Shown here: positions 6,360 to 8,307 of the stretch, piece after piece
Layout of the letters: every line of letters begins with the position of its first letter
Numbering within the stretch: the stretch's first letter is position 1
Source of the DNA: Fischerella sp.
GTDB lineage: Bacteria; Cyanobacteriota; Cyanobacteriia; Cyanobacteriales; Nostocaceae
Assembly: GCA_026419705.1 (NCBI GenBank)
Contig: JANZYY010000035.1
Span: forward strand, 1 to 8,307
Direction: 5' to 3'
Length of the DNA stretch: 8,307 nt
Notes under the pieces: model-generated
Database searches by the model: none
What the model was told of the DNA's origin: nothing
The model's input: the letters and a program-made list of their open reading frames with translations, nothing else
Translations under genes and position numbers: made by a program

Positions 6360-8307
6360 CTACACACCACCGCGCAGTGATGCTACTAACTGGCGGGCAA
6401 ATACAGAAATTGCTTCATATTTATCGCTATATTCTTGCATAGTTTTTTGACGTGCAGTTTGTTCTTGGGGATTGTTAGCAACTACTGCTAATTGTTCGTA
6501 ACCTGGATAGTAGCGACAGAAGGTATAAATTCCGTTATCGTCTAACAGCCATTGGCTATAAATACCCTCTTTACGCGGGAAAAAGCTTTCAGTTGCATTG
6601 CGAGCAATAACTTCACGGGGATATTTCAAAATGCTTGTGAAACTATCAACTGCAACTGGCTGAATCCGACCAATTAATCGTGTGGTCAGGTTTTGCAAAA
6701 TTTTCGATGCTGCTTTGGATTTAGCAATTGTATCGGGGTCTTGTGCCGATAAGATGACTCTAATTCCGGCTTTGGCACCGTTAGCACAAATTCTGCCGAC
6801 TAAGTCAGAAATTTGGTCGAATTCAAATAGAATTGGTGCTTCATCGATGAAGAAGATGGAAGCGGGACTGCTTAACGCGCGCCGTAGTGCTGCTGAATAG
6901 GCGCTCAAAGATAATACTGCTGCGTCTTCACTGTCTGATAAGTTTCTCAGAGCAAATACTAAAAGTTGAGCATCGGTGGGAAAGCTAGAAGGTGCAGAAA
7001 TTGCTTTACCGACTCGGCTAGAAAGCCAAAATCGCAAGCGTAGATGAATTTGACTGAGAGCATCTTCAACCCTACCTCCGATGGAATCTAACTCCAAGTG
7101 CTCTGGTGAACAGAAATACAGAAAATCTCTTAAAGTAGGAGTTTTTTGCCAGGCTGGGCTACCGAATCCTCCAGCCATTGCCAGTTTATACCGCTCTTTG
7201 ATACCTTCATCATTAAAGAAGGCTCCTAAAGCTAAGTTGAGGAGCGATCGCACTGTTTGCGACAAGAGTTGATTTTCGCTGGATGAGCCTAAAACCATTG
7301 TCATTAAGGCTGATTCCAAAAAAGCGATATAATCCAACATGCGATCGCGCTGTTGTTCTGGATCTAGCGATCGCAAATCTGGTTGTTCAAATAAGTTATT
7401 CGATTGTTTAGAAATATCAAAATAGGCTCCATTTTCCTCCATAAAGTGTGTGTAGTCGGTGAAGGTAGACGTACCATCCGGTTTAGGAAAGTCCAACGCC
7501 ACTACAGGAATGTTATGTGCCAAAGCCTGAGTCAAAATTCCTGATACCAATACCGATTTACCAGCACGAGTTGTGGCAAATAGTGCTAAATTTTTATGCT
7601 GGTTAAACAAATCCAGGTGTACGGGTGTTCCTCCTTCTTCGGCGATCAATTCAAAGCCTTGTTTGTCACCTCCTTTAGTGAGCACTAAAGGCATCAATCC
7701 GGGTACTTCACTTGTTAAATATAACTGGCGACGGTTGAAAGGTTTTGCTAACAAACCTTCCCAAACTATTGGTAAAGTTTGCAACCAGATTTTCCAGGCA
7801 TACTCTGTTTCCCTAATTACCCGTGCGGGACGTTGAAAACAGTTTTCAATATATCTTGTCGCTTCATCTAATTTTTCGACACTGGGACGATGCACCAAAA
7901 TCGCTATACCCGCATAAATCGGCACAGCACCTTCATATAATTGCTCTTGTGCTGCTACGGATTTTTTTAATTTTAATTGCGCGCTAACATCTATAGTTCT
8001 ACTTTTTTCTTGTGCCAAAAGAGCGGTCACATTTGACTGCTTTAGCACTCTTTGCAGTGTAGTTTTCACTATTGCCGGATTCGCTGCTGTCAGTTGGCAA
8101 AAAATCTCCGTATCTATGACATTCTCTCTAGCCACCAATTCCCATAGATAACGCAATTGAGAAGATTTGTTTGCCCAACCACCGGGTTTTTCCATAAAAC
8201 TCATCACGCCAATATATTTATTGTTAACGTGAACCCAGCGGCGATCGGCACAAGGTACTTCTGACTCAATCAGCAAAGTTGTACTGTGAATATTATCTAT
8301 CAGTAAT
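6360..8307 (-). CDS. virB4: VirB4/TraC-family conjugation ATPase (N-terminus outside window)
   Basis: VirB4 ATPases are the universal type IV secretion motor; they sit at the inner membrane and power pilus and channel assembly. The frame is open to the right edge, giving about 648 residues of a protein usually about 800-900 long, so the TTG at 8276 is internal and not the start. Counting from that codon: an N-terminal VirB4 region to about 225; Walker A at 234-241, reading ATTRAGKS; a following VVALDFPKPDG strand; an RSLLNLAL helix; Walker B at 474-479 (IFFIDE); and a sensor-like ILSAQDPDT at 508-516. The C-terminal RecA-like fold is therefore complete. The first Walker A glycine is replaced by alanine, while Gly239, Lys240 and Ser241 are intact, so ATPase activity is likely kept. 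It is the first gene seen in the cluster, 120 bp before the VirB5-like gene. Confidence 0.93.
   Translation of the reverse strand, partial: LLIDNIHSTTLLIESEVPCADRRWVHVNNKYIGVMSFMEKPGGWANKSSQLRYLWELVARENVIDTEIFCQLTAANPAIVKTTLQRVLKQSNVTALLAQEKSRTIDVSAQLKLKKSVAAQEQLYEGAVPIYAGIAILVHRPSVEKLDEATRYIENCFQRPARVIRETEYAWKIWLQTLPIVWEGLLAKPFNRRQLYLTSEVPGLMPLVLTKGGDKQGFELIAEEGGTPVHLDLFNQHKNLALFATTRAGKSVLVSGILTQALAHNIPVVALDFPKPDGTSTFTDYTHFMEENGAYFDISKQSNNLFEQPDLRSLDPEQQRDRMLDYIAFLESALMTMVLGSSSENQLLSQTVRSLLNLALGAFFNDEGIKERYKLAMAGGFGSPAWQKTPTLRDFLYFCSPEHLELDSIGGRVEDALSQIHLRLRFWLSSRVGKAISAPSSFPTDAQLLVFALRNLSDSEDAAVLSLSAYSAALRRALSSPASIFFIDEAPILFEFDQISDLVGRICANGAKAGIRVILSAQDPDTIAKSKAASKILQNLTTRLIGRIQPVAVDSFTSILKYPREVIARNATESFFPRKEGIYSQWLLDDNGIYTFCRYYPGYEQLAVVANNPQEQTARQKTMQEYSDKYEAISVFARQLVASLRGGV
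7244..7374. repeat. Cluster of HIP1 octamers
   Basis: Three perfect GCGATCGC palindromes (7244-7251, 7341-7348, 7367-7374) lie in 131 bp of virB4. Three more occur at 2227-2234 (virB10), 3128-3135 and 4102-4109 (the VirB8-like genes). HIP1 is highly over-represented in many cyanobacterial genomes. Its presence throughout the cluster indicates long residence in, or origin from, a HIP1-rich cyanobacterium. Confidence 0.85.

Noticed and set aside
1..8307. tRNA or rRNA genes, CRISPR arrays, transposase or integrase genes
   Set aside because: No sequence with the expected structure, repeats or motifs was seen on either strand.

Overview
The window comes from a cyanobacterium, probably a filamentous one. 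It carries six perfect copies of the cyanobacterial HIP1 octamer (GCGATCGC), is AT-leaning, and its left edge holds the 3' end of a cyanobacterial-type apolipoprotein N-acyltransferase gene (lnt, plus strand), a housekeeping gene that suggests a chromosomal location.

The rest of the window, from 264 to the right edge, is a co-directional minus-strand cluster that reads as the core of a type IV secretion / conjugation machine. In transcription order (right to left): a VirB4/TraC-type ATPase cut by the window edge (6360-8307); an exported helical protein in the VirB5/TrbJ position (5475-6239); a polytopic membrane protein in the VirB6/TrbL position (about 4185-5240); two tandem paralogous single-span proteins that look like VirB8/TraE (3339-4163 and about 2635-3309); a VirB10/TraB/TrbI scaffold (998-2614); and a small exported protein resembling only the N-terminal domain of VirB9/TraK (264-839), whose 3' end overlaps lnt tail to tail by 35 bp.

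The order B4-B5-B6-B8-B8'-B10-B9 nearly follows the archetypal virB operon, although most proteins are divergent. The mating-pair-formation class described from cyanobacteria (MPF_C, whose search profiles are named after the alr72xx genes of a Nostoc sp. PCC 7120 plasmid) is the most likely home. As inferred roles: VirB4 powers assembly, the VirB6- and VirB8-like proteins form the inner-membrane part, VirB10 spans the periplasm, the VirB9/TraK-like protein contacts the outer ring, and the VirB5-like protein may be a pilus or surface component. No relaxase, VirD4 coupling protein, VirB11, pilin, integrase or att site lies in the window, so transfer ability cannot be judged here.

The gaps from the VirB6-like gene to virB10 are only about 20-30 bp, suggesting one transcript. 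Longer gaps (120, about 234 and 158 bp) separate virB4, the VirB5-like gene and the VirB9-like gene. They contain a GC-rich inverted repeat, a CAGAT-type intergenic repeat and a hairpin.
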